Shown piece by piece: positions 1 to 9,075 of a DNA stretch of 64,000 nucleotides (positions are counted from its first letter, which is position 1; every line of letters starts with the position of its first letter). The notes beneath the pieces were generated by a model. The model worked only from the letters and a program-made list of their open reading frames with translations. It did no database searches and was not told where the DNA came from. Made by a program: the position numbers and the translations under genes. The DNA comes from Acidimicrobiales bacterium. GTDB taxonomy: Bacteria > Actinomycetota > Acidimicrobiia > Acidimicrobiales > SZUA-35. The DNA is taken from the NCBI GenBank assembly GCA_020630065.1, contig JAHDCC010000001.1, positions 175,566 to 239,565 of the forward strand, given 5' to 3'.

Positions 1-935
1 TGATTGGCCCGAGAAAATTCTAGTGGGCAAGAAAACGGCTCGCCGTCGGTGACGGTGCGTTGGAACGCTTCGACCATGAGCTGATATTGGTTAGCACGGA
101 CGAAGCGTTCGATTCGACGGTCTTGCCCAGAACGAATCTCAACCAACGCATCACCGTAGGTGCCGGCGTTGAACGGTGCCTCGAGCCGGATCCAACCATC
201 GGTACCGTGAAAAACCATGTCCTGACGGCCGGCCATTCTCATCGAGCAGTAAAAATCCAACGAAAAGTCGGCAAAATCTAGCTGCACCCTCGCTGTTGTG
301 TCGACACCGTTTTCGTAGCTGAGCTGTGCCCGAACGTCAACAGGCTCTGCCCTCGTCACAAAACGTGTGGCAACAACCGGATAAACCCCGATGTCGTAAA
401 GCGCGCCGCCGCCGTGTTCCGGTTTCTGACGGATATTAGACGGGTCAGAACTGTTGTTGTACGTGAACGACCCGGACACGTGTGTGAGGTTTCCGATACA
501 ACCCTCAGCTATCAGTTCCCGTACCCGTTCCCATTGCGGGTGATGAACAACCATAAACGCTTCGGCAGCTAGTCGTCCTGTCCGGTCACGTTCGGCGATG
601 AGCTGGTCGATTTGGGGTGCCTCTAACGAGATTGGCTTCTCACACAACACGTGTTTGCCTGCTTTGAGGGCTTTCAACGTCCACGGAACATGCATGTCGT
701 TAGGGAGAGGAATATATACCGCGTCGACGTTGTCGTCGGAAAGTAGGTCCTCATAGCTGCCATGGACAGTCAGGCCATGATACTGGCTAATGAAGCCTCG
801 CTTTTTCGATTCGTTGGTGGTCGCTAACGCTACGAGCTGATTGTCGATCGCAGAATGGATGGCAGGGGCGACACTGGTGCGGGCAATTTTTGCACCACCG
901 AGAATGCCCCATCGTAGGGGTGGGTTTAACGTCAT
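1..935 (-). CDS. Gfo/Idh/MocA-family NAD(P)-dependent oxidoreductase (3' end cut by window edge)
   Basis: Reading leftward from an ATG at 933-935 gives an open frame to the window edge (about 311 codons). The N-terminus is a Rossmann fold with a GILGGAKIA dinucleotide loop (residues 10-18). About 90 residues in is the hallmark CEKPI motif, whose Lys belongs to the catalytic centre of this family, and further on are the GGGALYDIGVYP and FHGTDGWI stretches typical of the C-terminal sheet domain. Members oxidise or reduce sugars, inositols or related polyols; the substrate cannot be told from sequence. A perfect AGGAGG (944-949, minus strand) sits 8 bases before the ATG and fixes the start. A strong hairpin at 971-1008 separates the gene from nrdB, so it probably has its own promoter. 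The stop codon lies outside the window. Confidence 0.9.
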   Translation of the reverse strand, partial: MTLNPPLRWGILGGAKIARTSVAPAIHSAIDNQLVALATTNESKKRGFISQYHGLTVHGSYEDLLSDDNVDAVYIPLPNDMHVPWTLKALKAGKHVLCEKPISLEAPQIDQLIAERDRTGRLAAEAFMVVHHPQWERVRELIAEGCIGNLTHVSGSFTYNNSSDPSNIRQKPEHGGGALYDIGVYPVVATRFVTRAEPVDVRAQLSYENGVDTTARVQLDFADFSLDFYCSMRMAGRQDMVFHGTDGWIRLEAPFNAGTYGDALVEIRSGQDRRIERFVRANQYQLMVEAFQRTVTDGEPFSCPLEFSRAN

Positions 936-970
936 AGGTTTGGCCTCCTGATAGGAGAGTCTAGACGCGA

Positions 971-1008
971 GTGAGCGGCTGCGTCGTGTGTGCTCGGCAG
1001 CCGCTCAC
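971..1008. terminator. 11-bp perfect hairpin between nrdB and the oxidoreductase gene
   Basis: GTGAGCGGCTG (971-981) and its exact reverse complement (998-1008) flank a 16-base loop. It lies just past the nrdB stop and before the next leftward gene, the right place to end the nrdAB transcript. The T-run is short (only TTT on the plus side and none clear on the minus side), so an intrinsic terminator is likely but not certain. Confidence 0.6.
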
Positions 1009-1055
1009 TTTCCTAGCAAGGTACCTTGGGGTGCCTTAGTTTTGGGTAGAGATAG

Positions 1056-2138
1056 TTAGAAATCTTCGTCGAAGCTGACGCTTCCTTCGACTCCTGTTTG
1101 GTATGCCGAAACAGTGCGCTCAAAGAAGTTGGTCAGTTCCTGAACATCTTGGAGTTCCATAAAGTCGAATGGGTTCTTCGAACCGTAGATCGTGGACATA
1201 CCCAGTTGTCGAAGTCGTTGATCAGCCACGTATTGCAAATATTCTCGGGTATCGGCCAGGCTCATACCTTGGACACCTTCGACTAGCACATCGGCGGCGA
1301 ACTGGTATTCACACTCGACGGCTTCGCGGATCATTTCTTCGATCTGGGCTGATAGGTCAGCGTCGAACAGGTCTGGTTCTTCTGCCCGAACAGTGTTCAC
1401 GACCTCTAACGCAAAGTTCATGTGGCACGACTCGTCCCGGAACACCCAGTTGGTTCCTGACGCTAGGCCGTTGAGCAGACCTTTTGAACGTAAGAAGTAG
1501 ACGTAGGCAAAGGCGGCGAAGAAAAACAGTCCTTCAATACAGGTGGCGAAACAAATAAGGTTGAGCAGAAACTTCTTACGAGACTCTTTCGAGTCTGTTT
1601 CTTCCAGAGAGTTGATCGAGTCGATCCATTTGAAACAGAATTCGGCTTTTTGGCGGATCGACGGAATGTTCTCTACAGCCGCGAACGCTTCTGCCCGCTC
1701 CTCGTGATCAGGAATATAGTTGTCGAGCAATGTGAGATAGAACTGGACGTGTAACGCTTCTTCGTAAAGCTGGCGTGACAGGTACATGCGAGCTTCGGGG
1801 GCGTTAATGTGCTGATACAGGTTGAGTACCAGGTTGTTGGCGACGATCGAGTCGCCGGTAGCGAAGAAGGCAACCAGTCGATTCACCAGATGCTGTTCAG
1901 CTGGCATGAGCTTAACCCGCAAGTCAACAAGGTCGTCGGAGAAATCGATCTCGTCGACTGTCCAAGTGTTCTTGATTGCGTCCTGGTACATCTCGTAGAA
2001 GACGGGGTAACGCATTGGTCTGAGCGTTAAATCGAAACCAGGATCCAAAATGTTCTTTGGTTTAGTGGAAGCTTGGGCGTCAGCGTCAGCGCCCTCTACA
2101 GATTCCAGGTTTTGAAACGGCTCGTCGACCAATGCCAT
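1056..2138 (-). CDS. nrdB: Ribonucleoside-diphosphate reductase class Ia, beta subunit
   Basis: A 360-residue R2 subunit that carries the di-iron tyrosyl-radical cofactor and passes the radical to NrdA for dNTP synthesis in the cytoplasm. The metal ligands can be read: Asp96 (in GDSIVANN), Glu127 and His130 (YEEALH), Glu202 (CIEGLFFF), and Glu236 and His239 (RDESCH). Tyr134, four residues after His130, sits where the radical tyrosine of Escherichia coli R2 lies, so this is a tyrosyl-radical enzyme, not a radical-lost variant. Its C-terminal tail is acidic and ends EDF, as expected for the NrdA-docking peptide. The gene follows nrdA by 122 bp on the same strand, giving an nrdA-nrdB order. Actinobacteria often use nrdEF (class Ib) or nrdJ instead; no nrdI or nrdH is visible here. 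Confidence 0.95.
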   Translation of the reverse strand: MALVDEPFQNLESVEGADADAQASTKPKNILDPGFDLTLRPMRYPVFYEMYQDAIKNTWTVDEIDFSDDLVDLRVKLMPAEQHLVNRLVAFFATGDSIVANNLVLNLYQHINAPEARMYLSRQLYEEALHVQFYLTLLDNYIPDHEERAEAFAAVENIPSIRQKAEFCFKWIDSINSLEETDSKESRKKFLLNLICFATCIEGLFFFAAFAYVYFLRSKGLLNGLASGTNWVFRDESCHMNFALEVVNTVRAEEPDLFDADLSAQIEEMIREAVECEYQFAADVLVEGVQGMSLADTREYLQYVADQRLRQLGMSTIYGSKNPFDFMELQDVQELTNFFERTVSAYQTGVEGSVSFDEDF

Positions 2139-2230
2139 CGGCTTAAATTCCTTTACTTCGTCTTCTGTGGGTAGGCCGCACTAAATAGCGCTGCCAGGTT
2201 TGTACGGTGTGGTTGTTGTTGAGTAGTGGC

Positions 2231-2264
2231 CTAGTTGTATGCGACGGTTTAGACCGTCAACTAG
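2231..2264. other. Nested dyad between nrdA and nrdB
   Basis: GACGGT (2243-2248) pairs with ACCGTC (2253-2258) around a 4-base loop, and CTAGTTG (2231-2237) pairs with CAACTAG (2258-2264) outside it with a 5-base bulge. The right arm includes the nrdA stop codon. With no T-run, it may be an RNA processing or attenuation hairpin that tunes the nrdA:nrdB ratio, or chance. Confidence 0.35.
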
Positions 2265-4696
2265 TCACAGGCTTCGCAAGTCTCAGGATTTTCTAGAGAG
2301 CATGCAATCACTTCAGCCTCGGTAAAGGTATTTGAGGTAGAAGTGTCGTTGGTAGTGGTTGTCTTATTGATGCGTGTCGCTGGGCGAGAGCGCAGGTAGT
2401 ACGTGGTTTTCAAACCAGACTTCCATGCGTGCATGTACATCGAAGACAGTTTACCAATTGTGGGCGATTCCAGGAAGAGATTCAACGACTGGCTCTGATC
2501 GATGTATGCGCCGCGGTCGGCGGCCATGTCGATAAGGGCTCGTTGGGGAACTTCCCATGCCGTGCGGTAGATCTCTTGTAGGTCTGCTGGGATTCGGTCA
2601 ATGCCTTGGACCGAACCTTCAGACGACTTCAAGTCGTTGATCATTTTGGCGTCCCACAAACCTCGTTCTTGTAGTTCGTTCACGAGGTAACGGTTGATTT
2701 GTAGAAACTCGCCGGACAACGTTTCACGCTTGAAAAGATTAGAGACCTGCGGTTCGATACATTCGTAGCAGCCAGTTATCGATGCGATAGTCGCGGTAGG
2801 AGCAATCGCAATGAGTAGCGAGTTTCGTAGACCGTGTTCGGCGATTCGGTCACGTACTTTCTGCCAACGACCAACATCGGTTGGTTCAACGTTCCAAAGA
2901 TCAAACTGTAGATCCCCGGCAGCTGCTCGGGTTCGTTGGAACGTCTCGTGTGGACCGCTTTCTTCAGCGAGTTCGGTCGACGCCCAAAGGGCGTTGTAGT
3001 AAATCTCTTCAGAGATTCGAGCCGACAATTTCCGAGCTTCAGCTGAATCGAAAGGTAAACCGAGTTTGAAGAAGACGTCTTGGAGACCCATCAAGCCAAG
3101 ACCGACCGGTCGCCACTTCGAATTCGAGTTGGCTGCCTCGTCGGTGGGGTAGAAGTTAATGTCTACTACTCGGTCGAGGAATGGGACTACGTGACGGACC
3201 GTTTCGGCCAGCCGTTCGAAGTCGAACTCGTTAGATTTTGCATCTACGAATGCCCCCAGGTTGACCGAGCCGAGATTACAGACAGCGGTTTCGTCTTGGT
3301 CTGTTACCTCAAGAATTTCGGTGCAAAGGTTGGAGAGGTGAACGACATGAGCGCCGGTGTTTTCACCGTCTGGTTTCCAGCCGGTCTGGTTGCATTTCTC
3401 GTTGGATGCGTCTTTGAACGTCATCCAACCGTTGCCGGTTTGGGCTAGTGAGCGCATCATGCGACTGTAGAGGTCGCGTGCGCTTACTTGGCGGTCATAG
3501 AGTTTCTTTGACTCGGCTTCTTCGTAGGCTTCGCGGAACTCTTCACCGAAAAGGTCGGTTAGGTGAGGCACTTTCTTCGGGTCGAAGAGCGACCATTGCC
3601 AGTCTTTGTCGACTCGCTCCATAAAGAGGTCAGGGACCCAGTTAGCGAGGTTGAGGTTATGGGTTCGTCGTTGATGATCACCGGTGTTTTCGCGCAGATC
3701 AAGAAATTCTTCGACGTCGGCGTGCCACGATTCGAGGTAGACACAAGCGGCACCTTTACGGCGACCGCCTTGGTTAACTGCAGCTACCGAGGAGTCTAAG
3801 GTCTTGAGCCATGGCACGATGCCCGATGACAAGCCATTGGTTCCGCGGATAAGGGAACCTTTGGCTCGGATGCGGTGCCAGGCCACGCCGATACCGCCGG
3901 CGAACTTTGAGAGGCGAGCAATGTCGGAGTATCGCTTGTAGATACCTTCAAGACTGTCCTCAGGAGAGTCCAGCAGGTAGCAGGACGACATTTGAGCGTG
4001 GGTGGTTCCCGAGTTGAACAGTGTTGGGCTCGACGGAAGGTAGGTGAGCGACGACATGAGATCATAGAATTTGATCGCTTCGTCAGCGTCTTTGGAAAGG
4101 CCACAAGCCACCCGCAGGAAGAAGTATTGGGGGGTCTCTAGAACCTGTCGAGTTTCTGGATGACGGAGTAGGTAGCGGTCATAGACCGTTCGAAGCCCGA
4201 AGAATTCGAAGTTGCGGTCACGGTCGGAGCTGATAGCGGCGTTTAACGACGGACCATGTTCGGTCACGAATGCGGCTACTTCGTCACTGATCAGGTCGGC
4301 GGCGTGGCCAGCTGCGATCGACTCAGAGAACCAGGGAATGTTCTGATTACGAACTTCTTTATCTATATAGGTGGAAAGAAGTCGTGCGGCGAGTTTTGAA
4401 TAATTTGGTTCTTCAACGATGAAACCGGCAGAGGTTCGTATAGAAAGTTCGTCGAGTTCCCGAGTGGTGGCTCCGTCTGACAGCGCCGAGATGGTGCGAG
4501 TGGCGACTCTCATTGGGTCTACGTTGAGCAGACCTTCGGAGCAGCGTGCAACTGCGTTGACGATTTTGTTGAGGTCGACGGGCTCGAGGGCGCCGTTTCG
4601 TTTTTTAACACGCATTTCCGTGCCAGTTGTCTCGCTCTGCGCATGATCGGGTGCGCTGAGTGAGGTCGAGGAAGTGCCTTCTTCAGTAATGGTCAT
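2261..4696 (-). CDS. nrdA: Ribonucleoside-diphosphate reductase class Ia, alpha subunit
   Basis: An 811-residue catalytic R1 subunit. An ATP-cone lies at about residues 27-115 (MRVKKRNGALEPVDLNKI at its start), implying dATP/ATP activity control. Active-site residues can be read: Cys239 (MSSCYLL) and Cys473 (AVCNLGSVNL) form the redox pair, and Asn456, Cys458 and Glu460 (SNLCTE) match the thiyl-radical centre. The C-terminus ends in Cys807-Glu-Ala-Cys810-Asp, the swinging-arm CxxC reduced by thioredoxin or glutaredoxin. Length is close to the class Ia norm. It is first in a leftward nrdA-nrdB operon, and the 336-bp upstream region contains a near-perfect palindrome at 4801-4820. No strong Shine-Dalgarno precedes the ATG. 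Confidence 0.96.
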   Translation of the reverse strand: MTITEEGTSSTSLSAPDHAQSETTGTEMRVKKRNGALEPVDLNKIVNAVARCSEGLLNVDPMRVATRTISALSDGATTRELDELSIRTSAGFIVEEPNYSKLAARLLSTYIDKEVRNQNIPWFSESIAAGHAADLISDEVAAFVTEHGPSLNAAISSDRDRNFEFFGLRTVYDRYLLRHPETRQVLETPQYFFLRVACGLSKDADEAIKFYDLMSSLTYLPSSPTLFNSGTTHAQMSSCYLLDSPEDSLEGIYKRYSDIARLSKFAGGIGVAWHRIRAKGSLIRGTNGLSSGIVPWLKTLDSSVAAVNQGGRRKGAACVYLESWHADVEEFLDLRENTGDHQRRTHNLNLANWVPDLFMERVDKDWQWSLFDPKKVPHLTDLFGEEFREAYEEAESKKLYDRQVSARDLYSRMMRSLAQTGNGWMTFKDASNEKCNQTGWKPDGENTGAHVVHLSNLCTEILEVTDQDETAVCNLGSVNLGAFVDAKSNEFDFERLAETVRHVVPFLDRVVDINFYPTDEAANSNSKWRPVGLGLMGLQDVFFKLGLPFDSAEARKLSARISEEIYYNALWASTELAEESGPHETFQRTRAAAGDLQFDLWNVEPTDVGRWQKVRDRIAEHGLRNSLLIAIAPTATIASITGCYECIEPQVSNLFKRETLSGEFLQINRYLVNELQERGLWDAKMINDLKSSEGSVQGIDRIPADLQEIYRTAWEVPQRALIDMAADRGAYIDQSQSLNLFLESPTIGKLSSMYMHAWKSGLKTTYYLRSRPATRINKTTTTNDTSTSNTFTEAEVIACSLENPETCEACD

Positions 4697-5032
4697 AGGA
4701 AAGGTTCACCTAGAGTAAAGGTCGAGTAGAATCAGGTTAGTGTTGCCGCCGTTAGTGCATAAGCGAGCTGCCCACATGGACGCAAGCGCCGCAGGACTTC
4801 TAATTACAGCGCCGTAATTACAACAATGCAAGTGGAACATTAAGGGTATCCAGTTGTGACCGCGTAGCGTGATCGAAACCGCGGGATTCAACCTTCCGAA
4901 ATGACCCGCGAACACCGTGATACCTGGAATATACGAAGGGTCGCGCCACGCAACGTGAGCGCTTACAATTTTGTTACGGTGGTGACTTCGAATGACTTGA
5001 TGCGGGGCTTTTCGGCTTGTTTCTGGGAGAAA
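4697..5032. other. Gene-free region upstream of nrdA
   Basis: About 336 bp without a convincing coding frame. It should hold the leftward nrdAB promoter and the end of the defence-island transcript. The palindrome at 4801-4820 is the only clear structure. Short ORFs here lack family resemblance and a ribosome-binding site. Confidence 0.6.
4801..4820. promoter_or_regulatory. Palindrome upstream of nrdA, candidate operator
   Basis: TAATTAC (4801-4807) and its exact complement GTAATTA (4814-4820) flank AGCGCC, giving a 20-bp dyad with a single central mismatch pair. It lies about 105 bp before the nrdA start. The sequence is not an obvious NrdR box, so the binding protein is unknown. Confidence 0.45.
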
Positions 5033-5341
5033 CTACAACAAGAACCGCGGACCCTCTGCAATCTTTCCGTAACGTGTCCGGGGTTCTACGCGAAAGCGGG
5101 TCTCCACAATGCAAAGCTCAGGAGCGGGTATAGACCGAGCTCGACCAGCCGGCCTATACCCGCCATCTAGTTGGACGTAATCGCCTCCGATCAGTAACGT
5201 CTTCCACGGCCAAGAAATAGCTGGAATATCTGTTCCCCCGGTCACTGAGATAAACGCCCAACCGAAACCGGCAGCAACAATGAGCCCTATAACTATCACG
5301 TTAGTTTTTAGTACAAGTGGTAGTGGTCGGCGCAGATCCAA
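5033..5341 (-). CDS. Small one-TM protein overlapping the Roco gene end (doubtful ORF)
   Basis: The open frame overlaps the last 34 bp of the Roco gene if it starts at TTG 5341 (102 residues). A GTG at 5297-5299, 9 bp past the Roco stop at 5308-5310, would give about 88 residues. Both forms carry a hydrophobic stretch (VIVIGLIVAAGFGWAFISV) that would span the membrane once, followed by a polar, Arg- and Pro-rich tail. No family is recognised. Tight coupling behind a large signalling gene and the credible membrane segment favour a real gene; the absence of a Shine-Dalgarno and the short length argue against. Confidence 0.35.
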   Translation of the reverse strand: MDLRRPLPLVLKTNVIVIGLIVAAGFGWAFISVTGGTDIPAISWPWKTLLIGGDYVQLDGGYRPAGRARSIPAPELCIVETRFRVEPRTRYGKIAEGPRFLL

Positions 5342-8300
5342 CGAGGCATACCGTCACTGGTAACCGAGGACTTATTGGTGTCAAGCGACTGTGTAGTCGG
5401 CGAAATTTTTGTGCGGCGCAAACCACCCAACTCGGGGTACGCCCCAATGTCGTGGATTAGTTCCCGCAAAACTCGCAGCGATGGCGAGTTGTATTCCGCA
5501 CGAAGATCGAGATGATCTTCCAAGTTTGTTGACTGCCGCGTAGGGTCGAGAGTGGCGACTTTGGCGATTGCCTCTGTCGCCTGGATCGAGGCGCGAACCA
5601 TCTCTAGATCATTCTTGTCATACGGTAGTGGAGAGGCAACAGACTCGGCCAGCGTTAGAGCTTGACGAGCGATCGGAGTTAGCTTTAGGGCAGCGGAAAC
5701 GAACTTCAAGTACGGGCTGCACCGTTTGAACCAATCTCGGTCCTTTTTGAATTGGTAAGTCTGATCGCAGGGGTGTGGTTCGTCGACATGTTCACACCAG
5801 AACTGGAGTTTCCACGTTTCAGCGATCCAGCCTCTTGGGTCGAGAACAGTCTGATCTTCAGGGGTAATCGTGACCAATCGGGGAGTGTCGCGTATTTCGG
5901 TGTCGAGTACTTGTAGGACGGCAGAGAAAAACGTGTATTGGTCGGCCTGGATCTCCTGCATCGTCTGGAGCAGGTCAAGCTGGCCCCCTTTCAGATGGTG
6001 TATCCCTTCTGAGGTGTGTTTTACTTCGTCTACGATTCGGCGGATATCTTCGGCTACCGTCGAGGTCGGCACATCGATGAGAAGTTCACTAATGGTTGTT
6101 AGCTGCTTGCAGCTGGCGCAGAACTTTTCGACATCGCCACGGTGATGAAGCTCGACTGAAAGTTCGTCGTAGCTCCAATGGCCGCCACAAAGACCTCCCG
6201 GACCGGTAAATGTTGGGCACATGACCAAATATGTTGGGTCGATTCCAGCCCATTCATCCAACCTTGCTTCGAGACTCGACCGCAGAGCTGAGAAATAGTC
6301 CGATGGTCGTTGCGCCCAAACTGTTAGTTCAATGGTGGAGTTGTTGAGTCGTTCGAACAGCGCCCAAGCATCTTGGGCTGGGTTGTGCAGAACGAGACCG
6401 TCCCGCCACCAGGTGCCCGTCGTGTGAGAGTGGTTGCGGGCGGTTAAGCCAGGTATCAGCCCGAGCCGGCTAGCTTTGCTTCCCAGATCGCACTGCAAAC
6501 GCCGGGTGCGGTACGATCGATGGGAGTCGGGTACACCTAACTCTTCAGGTCGTTCGTGGGGCACCATTTGGGCAACTAACAAGGACTGATCATTAGGCGG
6601 TTCTGGTCGGAACGCGATGCCATAGAGTTGCATGAGTTCCACTAAGAACGGCACCTCAGCCCGTTCATAGATAAACGGTGGGGTTTGCTCTCCGCTCTGG
6701 ACAGGCGGGTTTGACCAAATCTCCCGCAACCGTTCGAGTGTTATCCGTCCATGGTTTACATTCGACGTCTCCGAGTCGTTAAGCACGTAACTGATAGCCG
6801 TCGTCAACCAATCCGGTTTGAGAATGACTTTGCCTTGAAGCTGGGGGTCTTTAAAATAGGTGAGGCGCCCGGCTGTTGAGAGTTTGATAGCGGTGCGTTC
6901 ACAGTCGTCTTCTTGCAATCCCTGTTCACGACCGAGTTCAACAAATTCGCTCCACGAGATCTGTGGCTTGTCTAGTTGATCGACAGAGTTGGACAGTTTT
7001 TGATACGCCAACGGCCACGGCTCATCAGCGGTTCCAAGATCAACGACCTGGTCGAGTATGGCTTTGCGAAGTTCATCGATACCTTCACCCGTCTGATTCT
7101 CGACCGGATAGAAACCAACAATTTTTACCCCGGTTGATCGTTCGAGGTGGGAGATATCGGGTGTCGGGTTGTGGTCGCCACAGTTCGTAGCGACCAACAG
7201 AATACGGGAGCGTCGACCAACTCGAAGTTTGATTCGTTCTAACCAGTCGGTAACGTCGCCCCGTTCTGTTCCTTCTCGACCATGCCAGGCAACGACATAG
7301 ACGGTGTCGGAGCTGAAGAAGAACGGATGGGTGATGCGGTATAGGGCTTGGCCTCCAAAGTCCCAGTAGCGTAACGTGTAATCTTTCTTCTGATAGTTCT
7401 CGATCTGAACACCCAGTTCGATGCCATGGGTGCTCGGTCGGGTCACAAACCCTTTGCGGCAGAGTTGGGCAACAAGACTTGTTTTGCCAACCGCACCCTC
7501 CCCGAGGACCAGAACTTTTGCTTGACCGAACCGGGTAGAGCCTTCTTTTTGGTTTTGTAGCCATCGCCCGAGTCCGTCTGTGCCCTGACGGTTTACTACC
7601 GCCTGGAAATCTGGAGACCAAGGGTTACCGGTGGCCGAAAACTTCTCCAAGTTATCCAAACTGGTGAGAGCTAATGGAAGCCGATTTAACTGGTTGCCAT
7701 CTATATGTAGGACCGCCAGGCCGTGAAGATTTCTGGCGATTGCCTCAGCCCCGGTGTTAGTGATGCCGTTGTTGTTGAGACGCAGATGGGTGAGGCCGCT
7801 TAGGTGGCGGGCGATGGCGTCCACCCCAGCGTTGGTGATCCCGTTGCCGGTCAGGTCGAGATGAGTTAAATGCGGCAAGTTTCTGGCGATAGCGCGAGCC
7901 CCGAGATTCGTGACGTTGTTGTCTCCGAGGTATAGCCTCTGAAGACCGCTGAGATTGTAGGCAATAGTTTCTGCCCCGACTTTGGTCAGCTGGTTTTCGC
8001 TGAGGTAGAGACGTTCCATATTGTGAAGCTTGTTTGCGATCGCTTTTGTTCCGGTGTCGCTCACATGGTTGTCGTTGAGGCCTAGATGGACCAGTTGAGT
8101 TAACCCGGACGCGATTGCCTCCGCTCCCGCATCGGTAATATCGTTCTCATCGAGATGAAGCTGCACCAGATCGGTGAGAGTGGCCGAGATAGCTTTGACC
8201 CCATCGTCGGTGATGTTGTTCTTGTTGAGTCCGAGATGTGTGAGATGGGGTAGGCCTTGGGCGATAGCTTGGGCACCGACATCGGAAATGTCATTGCCGC

Positions 8301-9075
8301 CCAGTCCGAGGTAGGTCAGGTCCGATAACCCGTCCGATAACGCGGCTGCTCCTGAGTCATCTATATCGTTTCTGCTTAGATGAAGATGTGTTAGGTGCGA
8401 CAGATTTTTAGCTATAGCTTCGGTTGTCAGCGACGTAACCGAATTTCCGCTCAGCCCAAGATGGGTTAGTTGCGAAAGGTGATAGGCGACGGCTTCTGCG
8501 CCTGCGTCGGTAATGTCGTTGTTGCCGAGATACAGCCTACGAAGATGCCGAAGGTTCTTCGCGATTGCTTCGGCCCCCATGTCGGTTAACCCGTTGCTGT
8601 AAATATCGAGCTCGGTCAACTTTGGTAGATGTTCGGCAATGGCGGTGGCGCCTATATCTGTGATGTTGTTATGAAGTAGCGTTAGCCGTGTAAGTTGTGG
8701 CAGATTCTGGGCGATGGTTTGTGCCCCAACATCGGTGATTGTATTGCGACCCAAATCGAGGTAGGTCAGATTGGGTTGGCTCAGGGCGAGCTGCTCGATC
8801 TCGTCGTCATTGATAGAGAACCCAACGATGGCGACATTAACCAAATTGTTGGCGGAGAGCTGTTCGATCGTCGACGCTAAGTCGTTGGTTTGGTTAGCCT
8901 TGACGAAATATAGGCATTCGAATTCTCTGGCGATGTTACGCAGATAGTGGCGACTCCAACTGGCTGCAGATCCCGTTGCAACGAAAATGGATGTAGCGGT
9001 TGGGTTGGGCTCGATGTCGTCAAGATTGTCTAACTGGATGGTTCTCGCGGCGTCGAGATCATTATTCATGCACAC
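5308..9075 (-). CDS. Roco-family protein: LRR - Roc GTPase - COR
   Basis: A 1255-residue cytoplasmic protein. Residues 101-450 are 14 leucine-rich repeats of exactly 25 residues, of the L..L.L..N.ITD.GA.AIA.. type seen in ribonuclease-inhibitor and NLR-like LRRs. A Roc (Ras-of-complex) GTPase follows from about 519: P-loop GEGAVGKT 525-532, switch II WDFGGQ 571-576, and base-recognition TNCGD 630-634. A COR dimerisation region spans about 690-950. Then come a possible zinc site (Cys953, Cys963, Cys986, Cys989), a helical stretch and a C-terminal domain (about 1000-1255) that I do not recognise. Bacterial Roco proteins are dimeric GTPases of mostly unknown role; eukaryotic relatives include LRRK2. 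The start is GTG 9075 or ATG 9069. It lies 271 bp downstream of brxHI on the same strand, which suggests a defence role (inference). No kinase or nuclease domain is visible. Confidence 0.9.
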   Translation of the reverse strand: MCMNNDLDAARTIQLDNLDDIEPNPTATSIFVATGSAASWSRHYLRNIAREFECLYFVKANQTNDLASTIEQLSANNLVNVAIVGFSINDDEIEQLALSQPNLTYLDLGRNTITDVGAQTIAQNLPQLTRLTLLHNNITDIGATAIAEHLPKLTELDIYSNGLTDMGAEAIAKNLRHLRRLYLGNNDITDAGAEAVAYHLSQLTHLGLSGNSVTSLTTEAIAKNLSHLTHLHLSRNDIDDSGAAALSDGLSDLTYLGLGGNDISDVGAQAIAQGLPHLTHLGLNKNNITDDGVKAISATLTDLVQLHLDENDITDAGAEAIASGLTQLVHLGLNDNHVSDTGTKAIANKLHNMERLYLSENQLTKVGAETIAYNLSGLQRLYLGDNNVTNLGARAIARNLPHLTHLDLTGNGITNAGVDAIARHLSGLTHLRLNNNGITNTGAEAIARNLHGLAVLHIDGNQLNRLPLALTSLDNLEKFSATGNPWSPDFQAVVNRQGTDGLGRWLQNQKEGSTRFGQAKVLVLGEGAVGKTSLVAQLCRKGFVTRPSTHGIELGVQIENYQKKDYTLRYWDFGGQALYRITHPFFFSSDTVYVVAWHGREGTERGDVTDWLERIKLRVGRRSRILLVATNCGDHNPTPDISHLERSTGVKIVGFYPVENQTGEGIDELRKAILDQVVDLGTADEPWPLAYQKLSNSVDQLDKPQISWSEFVELGREQGLQEDDCERTAIKLSTAGRLTYFKDPQLQGKVILKPDWLTTAISYVLNDSETSNVNHGRITLERLREIWSNPPVQSGEQTPPFIYERAEVPFLVELMQLYGIAFRPEPPNDQSLLVAQMVPHERPEELGVPDSHRSYRTRRLQCDLGSKASRLGLIPGLTARNHSHTTGTWWRDGLVLHNPAQDAWALFERLNNSTIELTVWAQRPSDYFSALRSSLEARLDEWAGIDPTYLVMCPTFTGPGGLCGGHWSYDELSVELHHRGDVEKFCASCKQLTTISELLIDVPTSTVAEDIRRIVDEVKHTSEGIHHLKGGQLDLLQTMQEIQADQYTFFSAVLQVLDTEIRDTPRLVTITPEDQTVLDPRGWIAETWKLQFWCEHVDEPHPCDQTYQFKKDRDWFKRCSPYLKFVSAALKLTPIARQALTLAESVASPLPYDKNDLEMVRASIQATEAIAKVATLDPTRQSTNLEDHLDLRAEYNSPSLRVLRELIHDIGAYPELGGLRRTKISPTTQSLDTNKSSVTSDGMPRWICADHYHLY
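7726..8775 (-). repeat. 14 tandem 75-bp units coding 25-residue leucine-rich repeats
   Basis: Counting from GTG 9075, residues 101-450 divide into 14 blocks of exactly 25 residues with no insertions. Each has the form x-x-L-x-x-L-x-L-x-x-N-x-I-T-D-x-G-A-x-A-I-A-x-N-L. At DNA level the units have clearly diverged, so this is an old, stable array and not a recent tandem expansion. Confidence 0.9.

Noticed and set aside
4901-5170. 89-codon plus-strand frame upstream of nrdA
   Set aside because: No Shine-Dalgarno, no hydrophobic or conserved pattern, and it is overlapped by the small leftward TM frame.
7726-8775. Regular 75-bp periodicity as a possible CRISPR or minisatellite
   Set aside because: The units are diverged, in frame and code leucine-rich repeats; no identical repeats alternate with unique spacers.
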